Positions 1-9,874 of a stretch of 64,000 nucleotides of DNA are shown here, piece by piece. Position numbers and translations under genes: made by a program. The notes beneath the pieces are model-generated. The model was not told where the DNA came from. It made no database searches and worked only from the letters and a program-made list of their open reading frames with translations. Source of the DNA: Novosphingobium sp. G106 (lineage in GTDB: Bacteria; Pseudomonadota; Alphaproteobacteria; Sphingomonadales; Sphingomonadaceae); NCBI RefSeq assembly GCF_019075875.1, contig NZ_JAHOOZ010000003.1, positions 254,573 to 318,572 of the forward strand, given 5' to 3'. Within the stretch, counting starts at the first letter, position 1. Each line of letters starts with the position of its first letter.

Positions 1-288
1 AGATCCATCACGCAGCGATGACGTGCGATCTTCAGTCCAGGCGATGCTCGCGGATCGATTTAACATCCAGCATTGCACCATTCAGACCGAAACCGAGCCT
101 TGTGAGGCTGAGCGCCACTTGCACCCCTGACCCGAGGCATCTCTGGGGGCTTGCCGCTTGTACATCCGATTCCATCCCGCGCGGCCGATGGAAAGGTCCC
201 CGCGGGCGTGCGGCGTCGAGTTGTGCAGACGCGATCGTTGAATCCGACCGGTTCATAACGGCTATTGGCTGGAAGGCCGATTGCCCAA

Positions 289-1424
289 TCAACAGCGCGT
301 CACAAAGACCTCCTGCAGTTGTCCGATTGCCCGCTGGAGCTTCTCGACGGCAGTGACCTGCCGGTCTTTTCGCCGCGTTTCTTCGATCCGGCGCGCGAAC
401 GATGGCGCACCACCGCCCTGGCTCTGCGAGATATCGGTCGATCGTGGCGTTGTCGCTGATGTTGAGGAATATCCTGAGCGCCGACGGTTCAGCCGGGCGA
501 TAGAGTCGACGACCCGCTTGCTCCGTCGGGTCGAGAATTGCACAGATGGCTGCCAACAAGGATCGTCGGAGCCACATGGTCGCGATCGCGAGCGGGAACG
601 GCGAACGAGTGGCCCGAAAGGGCGAGAATATCCGTACATCCGCATTGCGGCACACGATAGGCATTCAAAGGGATGCTGGTCGCTTCGTAGCCGGTGCTCA
701 CAAAGAGCAGAACGCTGCAGATATCTCGCACTTCATTGATGAGTTGGCATGCCGACGTGAAGTTGAAACGGAATTGATCGGGGGTTCTGCCGCGCAAGGC
801 AGCATGGAGCTCAGCTTCGAAGGCGGTCACGCAGTCCCACTGGTCACGATACTCGTCGGCACAAGTGAGGGCGCAGGGCGTAGCTTGGTCAAGCGGATGC
901 CAGCATTCCGCGCATGACGTGCGGAGCGGGCCCCGCCGGGGCGCAATCAACCGCCATTTACACGATCTGCAGAAAGGACATTGATCGAAGAGCGGCCAGC
1001 GGTGCAGTCGGCAGAAGCTTGTGGCGGCATCGGCCCATTGCTTCCGAATGTGAGCAGGACGACCCGCAACGAAATCCTCGGCGAGGCAACGACTGCACCA
1101 TGCTTTGGCCAGCCTGGGTGCTGATGCGAAACCCTCCACATCCTCGGAAAATGGCGGCCGTTCCCATGCTAAGAGATCCACTGGAACTCCGGGCCGCAGG
1201 CGGGCGAGCGAATTGGCTGCCAGAACCGCAGCATCGACATGAAATTTCGTAGCGGCTGCAATGAGCCAGGATCTGGTTGGCTGCACATCCGGGTGCCTCC
1301 ATGTGCCCCGGCGATCCTGGACGGCTCGGGGCTCGGCTTTTGCCCGTGCTTGAAGCTTGTGGCTTCGCCGCGCAAACCAGGAGGTCAGCAGTTCACCGGG
1401 GAGCGGGGCGAGATAGTCGGTCAT
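289..1424 (-). pseudogene. tniQ: TniQ-family transposition protein, broken by two frameshifts
   Basis: TniQ/TnsD-type proteins connect a Tn5053/Tn7-like transposase to its target DNA. The open frame 1424 to 489 gives 311 residues, with the family's cysteine/histidine elements at about residues 110-190 (SRCLAED, FCRLHRWPLFDQCP, FCRSC, CAECW). After about position 640 the protein-like sequence continues in a second frame, and after about 430 in a third, ending QLQEVFVTRC at a stop at 289. A full product would be about 378 residues. The start overlaps the tniB stop by four bases (ATGA), so the two are translationally coupled. The family call is fairly firm; whether the two indels are real or sequencing errors is open. 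Confidence 0.75.
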
Positions 1425-2344
1425 GCTGCACGTCGCCGCATCGCGCGGTCGCTGCCGGCGATGATCTGCATCGAGACCAAAGGGAGCAGCAGTTCTTCGT
1501 CATCGAAGCTGTCCGCGTCGATCATTTCGCGCCCGCTGCGGATCTCGGCGATCGCCACCGCTTCCATCAGCCGGAATATCCGGCCGGTGACGCCAGCGGT
1601 CAGCGCGATTACGCGCTGGCGAACCTCGTTCGTGTCCAAATTGGAAGGGCGGCGCAGCGGAAGCAGCCCGGCGAAGCTGACCATCAACTGTCGCAGCGCA
1701 TGGTCATTGCGCCAAGGCTGCAACTCAAAGGCGCCGAAGCGGTCGGCAAGATTGGGGTCGGTGAGTACGGCGATCCGCGCGTCTTCAGTCCCTGCACATA
1801 CGATCGGGATCCGCAGGTCGTTCGTGAGGAACCGGATGGTGTTGAGGAAAATGCGTTGTTGCCGCGGCGAGCCGGCCAGCATCTTGCCGATCTCGTCCAG
1901 CACCAGGACCTTGGCGCCGAATTCGGCGAGCGTGCGGCGAGCAAGGCCCCGCAGAGATCGTAGCGAAATGTGGTGGAATTCCGAATAGTTCATCGCCAGC
2001 AGCAACTCGGTGTAGAATTCTTCCTCGGTCGGCTGTGGCGGCATTTGCACGACAACCACCGGCATGTTGGTGAGGCCGGCACGCTGATCAAACGTAGAGG
2101 CGTGCAACTCGGCAAAGCGGCGAAGGATTTCGCTCTTTCCCGTGCCAGTCGAACCGAACAGCAGCAGGCAAGGCATTCGTCCGCGTGGAGGATAGGTCGC
2201 CAGGTCCTCAAGACGCGAAAGCGCCATCTCCGCCTGCGGAAGAGCAACCCATCGATCGCGGCGGAGCCAGTCTATACGCGCAGCGTCGGAGTTTTCTGCC
2301 TGTTCGCGGTAAGCTGGAAATAGGTGCTCGTAGAGGTCGGTCAT
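1421..2344 (-). CDS. tniB: TniB AAA+ ATPase of a Tn5053/Tn402-like transposition module
   Basis: TniB is the ATP-dependent regulator that recruits the TniA transposase to target DNA, comparable to TnsC and MuB. The 307-residue product has a Walker A motif at about residues 64-72 (GSTGTGKSE) and a Walker B motif near 145 (VLVLDEIGK). The C-terminal part (TAGVTGRIFRLMEAVAI) fits the AAA lid. It lies between tniA and tniQ with ATGA overlaps on both sides, the usual operon order A-B-Q. This is the only one of the three genes without a visible frameshift. No resolvase (tniR) is visible downstream. Confidence 0.88.
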   Translation of the reverse strand: MTDLYEHLFPAYREQAENSDAARIDWLRRDRWVALPQAEMALSRLEDLATYPPRGRMPCLLLFGSTGTGKSEILRRFAELHASTFDQRAGLTNMPVVVVQMPPQPTEEEFYTELLLAMNYSEFHHISLRSLRGLARRTLAEFGAKVLVLDEIGKMLAGSPRQQRIFLNTIRFLTNDLRIPIVCAGTEDARIAVLTDPNLADRFGAFELQPWRNDHALRQLMVSFAGLLPLRRPSNLDTNEVRQRVIALTAGVTGRIFRLMEAVAIAEIRSGREMIDADSFDDEELLLPLVSMQIIAGSDRAMRRRAA

Positions 2345-3995
2345 AGTCGTTCCTCGATTTCGAAGGGCACGATATCCTCAAACTTTTCTAGAAGATTGCC
2401 GGCGGCGATCCCCGGCGCGACGAACGGCACGTACGGCGGACCGCCGATATCCAGTGCATTGGTGATACGTTGCGCGGATTTCCGTGCGGTCTTGGTCTTC
2501 TCTATCGCTTCAAGAACAATGCGGCGTTCCTTGGCGACCATGTCAAACAGCGCCTGTTCGTCCACCGACTGCCTTCCGTGTTCGCGTAGTGCTCCGAGTG
2601 CAGCATCATGTTCAAACTTGGTGATCGGGGGCCGGCGGTGATCCCGCAGCGGCACGGTCAGGTGGCTTTTGTCGGGGAGTTCGACGTAGACCGCTGAAAG
2701 ATTGAGCGGATTGTACTTGATCGGCAGCTTGTGGGCGCAATTGGCAACGAGACCTGCCAGCGCGCCATGCCAGTAGAACACATGGAACAGCTCGATGCCC
2801 TCGCGTCGAACCTTGCGCATCTCGAACGGCAGAAAATCGAGCAGGAACTGGGTCCTGTCGACCGGTAACCGGAAGGGCAGGGGTCGCTTGCCCTGCATTT
2901 CCTGCCAAGCGGTAATGGGTGGCACGCCGAGTTCGCTGTGGGTGTCGGCGTGATAGACGCCGACCTGCAGCGTGAGCCAGCGTTCGAATTCTCCAAGTGT
3001 CATGCAGGCCTGACCTTCGGCATCGTAGTCGCCTTTGTCCGCGACGCTCGAGAAGGTTGTGCCTGGGAGCAGATGAATCTCGCCGATCATGGTCCCGATC
3101 AGCCGCTCGATATGGCCACCATAGTGCGGAGTTCGTTTGGGACGATAATGCAGGTCGATACCATGTTGCTGGCAGCCGCGCGCAAAGGCTCGTGAATGAA
3201 ATTCGCGGGCGTTGTCGACGTGGAGGATGTCGAGAATGCCCGCCACAGGGTAATCAATATCGATGCCCCGCTCTTGCAGCCATGCCGCCTTCGGCAAGAT
3301 CCCATGTCGCAAAGCCATGCCGACCGAGGTCGCGGAGGGATGCTCAAGCGAGACGTAGAAGCCTGGGATGACGCGTGTCGCAATGTCGATTTGCAGCGTC
3401 AGGGTCGGACGGCACAGCGGCCTACGAAAATGGTCGTCGACGATGATGATGTCGGCGGGCGTGTGGTCCATCTGGACGATTTGGAGCGGGTATTCGGCTA
3501 CGTAAGACTGGACCACGGGCCGGCATTTGTCGGCAGCGGCCTTGGGACCATCGCGGGCCTTGATCAGCCGGTTTTTTCCGATCGCTAGAACGCGGCTGCT
3601 GATCGTATTGCGCGTTGGCGCGCGCAGCCTTGATCATGGCACAAGTGTTTGATGCTGCGGACGAGTTGGGCTAGCCTTGGCTTCGGGCGGGTGAGATAGA
3701 ACCGCTCGATTTCTGCGGCGATGACATGTTCGAGCTCTGGCAAGAGCCGCCGCCGCCCTTTGGGATAGCCGCCTACCTTATCCAGCAGGGAACTGGTGAC
3801 AGGCGCCTCGCGGTAGCGCGCGACAAGTTCGTAGATTCGCGATCGGTTCAAGCCCAGTTCTGTGCCTACGTCGCGGAGGGCAATGCGGGTTATTTTGGGC
3901 ATTTCCACGAGCATGCGGATCGCCGGGTCGCGGCTACAAGCGATGCGCCAATCAGCAGAGCTAGTCCTCGTCAGGGCGGTACCGACGTCGGCCAT
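2341..3995 (-). pseudogene. tniA: TniA DDE transposase, one frameshift
   Basis: TniA is the Mu/Tn7 TnsB-type DDE transposase. The N-terminal frame (3995 to about 3630) carries a helix-turn-helix (VGTELGLNRSRIYELVARYR). The rest lies in the frame 3516 to 2341, which carries the integrase core with the catalytic residues in VQMDHT, HVDNAREF and GGHIERLIG, followed by a Mu-type C-terminal beta domain (GALAGLVANC, NLSAVYVELPD). Joining the frames near 3625-3640 gives a continuous protein of about 550 residues (HLCHDQG then LRAPTRNTISS), close to the usual family length. One indel therefore separates this from an intact gene. No terminal inverted repeats were identified with confidence. Confidence 0.82.
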
Positions 3996-4157
3996 GATCT
4001 ATCCCCGATTGCATCAGGGACTCGTGTTGCCGGGTCCGGTCGTTTGGTAGCAAATGTGCTCCACAAATGCGAGAGTCCGGGGGTCGGCTTTCACATGGTC
4101 AAAGGAATCTCAGTGCCTTGCAGTCTGGTCTTTTGCTGAAAACGACAGCTCGCGTCC

Positions 4158-5300
4158 ATGCCGAAACGCGCCGTTGCCCTGAGGAATGCCGCGCCGCCGC
4201 CGCGCTTGTCTGACGTCGTCAGCGAGGTCCGCGCGCTGGCGACCGAGCAGATCATCGTCGATCCGCAGCTCGTCGAAGCCGCGGCGCGCGCCTGGTCGGC
4301 AAACACGATCCACGCGTTCCTGTCCGACATTAGGCTCTGGGATACCTAGTACCAGCTCTCGCGCGTCGCCACCGGGGAAGCCACCTCCCACACCGTCGCA
4401 GCTTATGTCCGCGCGCTCGCGGGTCAGGACCCTGACAGCGCCGCGGCGCGCGCAACCGAGACCCGCGCTGCTGCGTCCATTGCGCGGTACCTCGTCAGCA
4501 TCGGGTGGGCTTACCGCATGGCCGGGCGAGAGGATCCAACCGCGGCGCCGCTCGTGCGGCTGGAGCTGAAGGCGGCGCGCAAGGCGCTGGGCACTCGGCA
4601 GCGTCAGGCAAGGGCGATCCGGTTCAAAGGCGAGGGAAGCGATCTCGATGCGCTGGCCAGCGGCGTCTCGCTCGGAATTCTCCTGAAAGCGACGCGGCGC
4701 GATCTGCTTGGGCTCCGCGACCGCGCGCTGCTGCTGACCGCCTATGACACCGGCTGCCGGCGCTCCGAGCTCGCGGCGATGCAGGTCACCGACATCGACG
4801 GGCCCGATGCCGACGGGGCAGGGGTGATCGCGATCGGCCGGAGCAAGACCGACCAGGAAGGGCAGGGGGCCCAGGCCTATTTGTCGCCGCAGGCGATGCG
4901 CGCGATCGAGGCGTGGTGCTCGAAGGCCGGCATCACGCGCGGGCCTCTGTTCCGGCGGGTGGAGACCTGGTTCGACGGTTCGGTCCGCTCGGTAGGGGAG
5001 GGGGCACTCCATCCGGGTTCGGTGACGCTGATCTATAAGCGGCTGATCCGGCAGGCCTATGACAAGCGGCTGCTCGGCGACATGGGCGAGACCGAGGTCG
5101 TGCGGTGGATTAGGTCAGTGTCTTCGCACTCGATCCGCGTCGGCGTCGCCCAGGACAATATCGCCGCGGGCGAGGGCCTGCCGGCGATCATGCAGGCCTA
5201 CCGCTGGCGGGATCCCAAGACGGTTTTGCGCTATGGCGCCAAGCGGGCGGCCAAGAGGGGAGCCTCCGCGCGGATGGCGAGGAGGTTTCGCGGGAGCTGA
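4158..5300 (+). pseudogene. tyrosine recombinase (phage-type integrase) with an in-frame amber stop
   Basis: This is a site-specific tyrosine recombinase. Residues 1-63 hold the start of the SAM-like core-binding domain (IHAFLSDIRLWDT), then TAG at 4347-4349 interrupts the frame. Reading on gives the rest of the core-binding domain and the catalytic domain. The catalytic residues are visible: Arg in GCRRSELAAMQ, Lys in GRSKTDQEG, HxxR in HSIRVG, Trp (for the second His) in YRWRDPKT, and Tyr in VLRYG. Without the stop the protein is about 380 residues, a normal length. The 3' end abuts a tRNA 3' end (5310-5337), the classic attachment-site arrangement. Part of its catalytic region is duplicated at 6061-6212. 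Confidence 0.82.
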
Positions 5301-5309
5301 AACGCACCG

Positions 5310-5337
5310 TGGGTTCGAACCCCACGCTATCCGCCAA
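5310..5337 (+). other. tRNA 3' end fragment, probable att site
   Basis: The sequence has a five-pair T stem (GTGGG 5310-5314 with CCCAC 5322-5326), a T loop TTCGAAC, seven acceptor bases GCTATCC, a discriminator G and CCA at 5335-5337. No D arm, anticodon arm or 5' acceptor strand lies upstream, because the integrase gene occupies that place. This is what remains at the far end of an element that integrated into the 3' end of a tRNA gene. The tRNA species cannot be assigned from this part. Confidence 0.75.
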
Positions 5338-5564
5338 CTGCGCCTTCTCAGGAGGTCGCACCTGGTCTCAAGACGTTCAGTAAATCTTCTTCTTTCAAAT
5401 GGTTGCTGCGATGGGTTGTCTCGGGTAATCTCGCGACGCATCGGTAAGCGCGACACTAAACAGGGTAATGGACGGGGTACTGGAACCGGTCCTCCGCGTG
5501 AACTGACTCCCTCGTGCAGCTTCGGCCCATGGCGGGAAGGGGTCTTGGACGGGAGTTCAAGACC

Positions 5565-6213
5565 ATGACCAGTCGCACCTTGAATCGCCTGACCGCGATG
5601 CAGGCAGCAAAACTGAAGACACCCGGCAAGCATGCGGACGGAGGCGGCCTTTATCTCCTCGTCGATGGGTCGCGGCGCTCATGGATTTTCCGCTACACCT
5701 GGCGAGAACGGGAAAGGTCGCTAGGGCTGGGGAGCGCCCGCGATCTTTCGCTCGCGAAGGCGCGCGAGATGGCGGCCGAATAGCGCGAAATGGTAAGCGA
5801 GGGGCGCAACCCCAAGACTGCCCGGCAGCAGTGCGATCGCCATGTCACCTTCGGCACCTACTCAGACGTCTACATAGCGACGATGGAGCCTTCATGGCGC
5901 AATCCAAAGCACATCGCCCAGTGGAAGATGACTCTCACAGTCTACGCTGCGCCGCTGCGCACCTTGTGGTCGAAGAGATCGACACCGAGGATGTGCTGCC
6001 CATCTGGAGCAAGGTGCCGGAAACGGCGAACAGGCTGCGAGGCCGGATCGAGATGGTACGCGACCGTTCGCTGCTGCTAACGGCCTACGACACCGGCTGC
6101 CGGCGCTCGGAACTCGCCGCGATGCAGGTGACTGATATCGAGGGGCCCGATGCCGACGGGGCGGGGGTGATCGCGATCGGCCGCAGAAAGACCGACCAGG
6201 AGGGGCAGGGGGG
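5565..6213 (+). pseudogene. P4-type integrase remnant fused to a piece of the upstream integrase
   Basis: Residues 1-72 match the arm-binding DUF4102 domain of P4-type integrases (LTAMQAAKLKTPGKHADGGGLY, then SWIFRY). A TAG stop follows at 5781-5783. The sequence then resumes (PSWRNPKHIAQWKMTL), changes frame near 5960, and continues with the typical EIDTEDVLPIWSKVPETANRL. From about 6055 it switches to RDRSLLLTAYDTGCRRSELAAMQ, a diverged copy of the catalytic segment of the integrase at about 4717-4863. It ends after KTDQEGQGG, lacking the HxxR and Tyr residues. It starts 228 bases after the tRNA end and reads away from it, as P4 integrases normally do. Confidence 0.75.
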
Positions 6214-6279
6214 CTTTGGCCTAAGCTGTTGTTCTCGTCGCAGTTGCACGGGGGCATCTGTCATCCGTCCCCTGGCAGC

Positions 6280-7185
6280 TTACCGAAGCAGCCGGCTCGC
6301 CATGGCGCGCACGGCCTCGCCGATGTCGGGGCGTTCCAGCGCCAGCGCCAGCGTCGCCTCGACGAAGCCAACCTTTGAGCCGCAGTCGAAGCGCCGGCCG
6401 TTGAAGGTGACCGCGTGGAACGGCTGATGGCCGATCATCTTGGCCATGGCGTCCCTCAGCTGGATCTCGCCGCCCGCACCCTTTTCCTGGTTTTCGAGCG
6501 TGCGCATGACGTCGGCCTGAAGGATGTAACGGCCAGAGATGATCAGGTTCGATGGCGCCTCTTCGGCTTTGGGCTTTTCGACCAGCCCGTTCACTTCGGT
6601 CAGCGTGCCGCCGAACCCGTCGCGCTTCTCGCCCGGCGCGATCACGCCGTAGTTCGACACCTTCTCGTGCGGCACTTCGAGTACCGAGATCAGATTGCCA
6701 CCGACCTCGTTGTAGGCCTCCATCATCTGCTTCATGCAGCCTGGAGCGCCGATCATCAGCTCGTCGGGCAGGATGATGGCGAATGGCTCGTTGCCGACGA
6801 TGGCTCGCGCGCACCAGATCGCATGGCCGAGACCCAGCGGCACTTGCTGGCGCACGGCAACGAGGTTGCCGGGCTGGATGCGCGTTGGTTCCAGCGCGTC
6901 GAGCGCCTTGCCACGCTCGCGCAGCGTCGCCTCGAGCTCGAAGGCGTTGTCGAAATGCTCGACCATCGCAGTCTTGCCGCGGCCGGTGACGAAGATCATC
7001 TGCTCGATCCCCGCCTCGCGCGCTTCGTCGACGGCGTACTGGATCAGCGGCCGGTCGATGATCGGCAGCATCTCCTTGGGAATCGCCTTGGTGGCGGGGA
7101 GGAATCGGGTGCCGAGACCGGCGACGGGGAAAACGGCCTTGCGGACGGGTTTGCGAAGCGAATGGTCGGTCATGTCGGCGCTCAT
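6280..7185 (-). CDS. galU: UTP--glucose-1-phosphate uridylyltransferase
   Basis: GalU makes UDP-glucose from UTP and glucose 1-phosphate in the cytoplasm, the precursor for UDP-sugars used in exopolysaccharide and envelope glycans. The 301-residue product has the nucleotidyltransferase signature near the N terminus (VAGLGTRFLPATKAIPKEM), the PLGLGHA segment, the LPDELM motif and VEKP, all typical of bacterial GalU, and a normal length. The start could also be the internal Met at 7173. It is intact despite broken neighbours, and there is no operon partner. A link to the polysaccharide genes at 37-44 kb is inferred only. Confidence 0.95.
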   Translation of the reverse strand: MSADMTDHSLRKPVRKAVFPVAGLGTRFLPATKAIPKEMLPIIDRPLIQYAVDEAREAGIEQMIFVTGRGKTAMVEHFDNAFELEATLRERGKALDALEPTRIQPGNLVAVRQQVPLGLGHAIWCARAIVGNEPFAIILPDELMIGAPGCMKQMMEAYNEVGGNLISVLEVPHEKVSNYGVIAPGEKRDGFGGTLTEVNGLVEKPKAEEAPSNLIISGRYILQADVMRTLENQEKGAGGEIQLRDAMAKMIGHQPFHAVTFNGRRFDCGSKVGFVEATLALALERPDIGEAVRAMASRLLR

Positions 7186-7407
7186 AATCCCATTCCGATA
7201 TGGAACATAATGCAGGTTTCCGACTGACTCGCGGACTGATCAATCAGAGTTAGTTCCGCTACCGTCCCACTCATTGCTACAGGCCCCATTCTCAGAACGC
7301 GTGCCTAGCAAAATCCATGTTCAGGCCTTGTCGACTTTACTACAGCATAGTGCGAATGGCCGTTAAGTGTTCCAGAGCTTTCTCCGCCAGAGGACATTCG
7401 GAACATA

Positions 7408-8126
7408 ATGCCGAGACGAAACGCGCTTATCGCAAGCATCGAGCCAGAGATCTGGGCGGAGTTCCAGGGCAAATTCACGCCTTTCGAATTACGAAAAGGC
7501 GCGTCCCTCCAGCAGCCCGGGGAGCAAGTAGAGCATGTTCAGTTCCCTACCACCGCCGTAATTGTGCCGGGGATCGAAACCGCCGCTGGCGAAAGCGTTA
7601 ATGTGGCACTCCTAGGCCACGAAGGGGCCGTGGGTGTTTTCGAAGCCTGCGGAAGCCGGACGTTCTATTCCGCGGCGACGGTCCAATTTGGAGGTGTGTT
7701 ATGGCAAACCCCAGCGACGACATATCGCGCGCTCTATGATAATAGCTCCACGCTTCGAACCGCCATTCAACAAATATGTCGAGGTTCTGACGGTCGAGGC
7801 ACGGCAATATGTTGCGTGCAATGCCCTTCACAGCGTGGAGAATCGGCTTGCGCGCACCCTTCTGGACGCAGCGGATAAATTTGGTTCGTCCAAGCTGCCA
7901 ATCACAAAAGTCGCGTTGGCCGAGCTTCTGGGTGTGCCACGTACTACCGTCGCTGCAGCGATGTCGACCTTGCAACGAGCTGGACAAATACGAAGTGGGT
8001 CGCGGCGGAGGCCTTGAAATCCTTGATGTCCTGCGGCTCGAAACTGCGGACTGCAGCTGCCGGGAATCCCTAGCATTTGCTCGCCAAGATATTCAATCTC
8101 GCGAGGTTCGTTGCTGCGATGCTTGA
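7408..8126 (+). pseudogene. Crp/Fnr-family transcription regulator, frameshifted
   Basis: The first frame (7408 to about 7770) gives an N-terminal cyclic-nucleotide-binding-like domain (KGASLQQPGEQVEHVQFPTTAVI, AVGVFEACG). The protein then continues in a second frame (NKYVEVLTVEARQYVACNALHS, then the helix-turn-helix KVALAELLGVPRTTVAAAMSTL). After about 7985 it uses a third frame (YEVGRGGGLEILDVLRLE, then DCSCRE). Order and spacing fit the Crp/Fnr group common in sphingomonads. Two indels separate the pieces; homopolymer error is as likely as decay. It is divergent from galU, with about 220 bases between. Confidence 0.65.
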
Positions 8127-8394
8127 TGATCGAGCGCAATCTTCGCAGCGGCTGCTAAGTCTTCCGCGGTCTTCGCCGCCGCGGTCGGCGTCAGTGCGCA
8201 GAGAAAGGGCCCTCGGTGGATCTCACGACGACTTCTCCATCGTAGACCTCAACGGAAAACGGCCGCTGATACGGTCTCGTATCTATCATGCCCAAGCCTT
8301 TCGATTCGCTGGCTGACGTCAAACGGTGACGCCATTTGCCTTAACTCACTCGCTCCTCGAGCGTTGCCGCCGACCTTGCCCAGTTTAGGCGTCG

Positions 8395-8790
8395 AGCACG
8401 AAGGGGGCGTGAGCCAGAGACGACAATAGCGTCTCGTTGAGGCATTCGTACCGCAGGCGCCCGTTGAAGCTCTCGACGAAAGCCATTCTTCATCGGCTGC
8501 CCGGCGCGATGTAGTCCCACTCGACCTGCCGCTCTTGCGACCAGCGCAGGATGCCCGATGTGGTCAGCTCGGTGCCGTTGTCACTGACCACCGTGTGTGG
8601 TTTGCCGCGCATGCCGATCAGCCGCGTCAACTCCCGAGCCAACCGCACGCCCGACAATGACGTGTCGGCCACCAGCGTCAGGCACTCCCGCGTGTAGTCG
8701 TCGACCAGGCATAGGCATGACGGGGCGCAGTCGCGGCACTCAATCGGGAAGCTGAGCTGCGCTTGAATAAGCCCCCGGCCACCAGGGTCG
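8395..8790 (-). mobile_element. IS3-family orfB remnant
   Basis: The minus strand encodes part of the integrase core of an IS3-family transposase: DDYTRECLTLVADTSLSG, then PHTVVSDNGTELT with the second catalytic Asp, then VEWDYIAPGS. A frameshift near 8490 leads to QPMKNGFVESFNGRLRYECL, which holds the catalytic Glu. The 5' end including the first Asp region and the whole of orfA are missing. No terminal repeats are visible, so this is a dead fragment. Confidence 0.8.
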
Positions 8791-8980
8791 GGGGCAAGTT
8801 GGAGGGTCGGTCAACCCTTCGTGTGGCGCCGCAGGGGTCGAGCGGCGGCACGTAGGTAAAACGCTCGAACGAGCCACACGTAACCCGAAAACGCTAAGCG
8901 TCCTTGCTGCCGGAGTGAAGCAGCAGCAAGGACGCTCGGGCGGTGGGATACCGATACCAGCGCGCCAGGCCGGGAGTCTG
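8777..8980. repeat. dispersed structured repeat, copy 1 (two blocks)
   Basis: Block 1 (about 8777-8866) and block 2 (about 8897-8973) resemble, in the same order and orientation, sequences at about 57404-57500 and 57787-57863. Block 1 has the pairing arms GCCCCC and GGGGGC and shares GGTCGGTCAACCCT and GAGCGGCGGCAC with the second copy. Block 2 is a hairpin with a perfect 13-base stem (GCGTCCTTGCTGC with GCAGCAAGGACGC); the second copy keeps the pairing with a G-T pair and one bulge. Peptides in the minus frames are also similar (LHSGSKDA and LHPGSKDA), so a decayed small gene cannot be excluded. Confidence 0.55.
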
Positions 8981-9059
8981 CAAGCTCAGCGCGGTAACGC
9001 TTGCCGCCGCCCGGCCGAGCGCGCTGGCTCGACGACGAGCACAACCATTGAATGCGTCA

Positions 9060-9343
9060 TCATGATGGCGACGTACTCCTAAGTATTCCGCTTTTCTTGA
9101 GTCCATTACCGGAGACGTGGCCCGGTCGCGTCAGCTTATTCGCCGTCTCGGATTTCGACCCTTTTGTGCAAGAGCGCGAGAAGTTGGATTCGGAGCGCCC
9201 TGCCAAATGCTCCCGGGCGTCGAAATAGCCTTCGGCGTCCAAACGCTGTCGAACCTTATCGATGGTGGAGTATTCCCACTGCGGGCTAGGTCGAGAGCCC
9301 GTTCGATTACACTCTTGCGAGGTTCGCGTTTCTCTTTTGGCAT
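9060..9343 (-). pseudogene. small protein of the ERAFELAKSG family, copy 1, frameshifted
   Basis: From the Met at 9343 the frame reads MPKEKREPRKSVIERALDLARSG. After a one-base shift near 9275 it continues EYSTIDKVRQRLDAEGY and FDAREHLAGRS. The joined sequence aligns with two other genes in this window, at 34878 and 57215, sharing (V/A)(E/A)RA(F/L)(D/E)LA(R/K)SG, an EGY and LAxxS. Function is unknown; the length of about 60-80 residues and mostly helical, charged character suggest a soluble protein. The C terminus differs from the other copies, perhaps because of another indel. Confidence 0.6.
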
Positions 9344-9470
9344 ACCTGCGCTTCGGTTGCTTTCTGTCAGCTCGTGAAACGCGACTGGGCGTGTAGGGCT
9401 CCCAACCATCAAAGCCGGAACCCTCAATCCACGCTTGCGTTAACTGACATCAACTTCCAGGGCGCCCATC

Positions 9471-9827
9471 ATGGACACCGCGTACGTCGAGGGAATCGCT
9501 CGTCGCCTCACCTCAGCGCAGCGCCGCGCGGTCGAGACCGATTGCTGTCGCCTCGGCACATTGAATCTTTTGCGGAGCCTCGGCCTAGCCGAAACGGCCG
9601 TGCTAAGAGAGCCCAATGGGCCGTACGGTGATCGGCTCAAGCCTATATGGTCGGCGCTAGGGTTAGCGGTCAAAGCCCGTGTCATCGACAATTCGGGCCG
9701 ATGCGACCATCGTCCGCTCCAGAGAATAACTGGGCTGCGTCGGACACCTCGCTTCGTTCGTGCAAGCGAGAACAGAACTGGCCTGCGTGCGCAGCCGTCG
9801 AAAAAACCGATGAGGGTATTAACTTAG
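9471..9827 (+). CDS. uncharacterised small protein, paralogue of the gene at 54725-54964
   Basis: The first ~75 residues align closely with the 79-residue product at 54964: M(D/N)TA(Y/H)VEGI, RLTxAQRRA, LGTLNxLRxLGL, GDRxKPIWSALGL. The match stops at about residue 76. The 40-residue tail here is unrelated and Arg-rich, so the natural stop may have been lost by an indel. The upstream region is also conserved between the copies: GTTAAC sits exactly 26 bases before the ATG in both, followed by CAGGGCGCC. No function is known to me. The gene is divergent from the small-protein remnant at 9060-9343. Confidence 0.6.
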   Translation: MDTAYVEGIARRLTSAQRRAVETDCCRLGTLNLLRSLGLAETAVLREPNGPYGDRLKPIWSALGLAVKARVIDNSGRCDHRPLQRITGLRRTPRFVRASENRTGLRAQPSKKPMRVLT

Positions 9828-9874
9828 CCTCAACTTCGGAGCGCTAGCAAGTTGGCGTTCAGGGAGAAATGGCT

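Noticed and set aside
4110..5012. 300-codon open frame on the minus strand
   Set aside because: It is antisense to the integrase, Arg/Pro-rich and without family features. It arises from GC-rich codon bias.
5310..5337. complete tRNA gene
   Set aside because: Only the T arm, acceptor 3' strand and CCA are present. The upstream sequence is integrase coding DNA.
8897..8935. integron attC site
   Set aside because: The hairpin lacks the RYYYAAC and GTTRRRY core sites, and no integron integrase is present.
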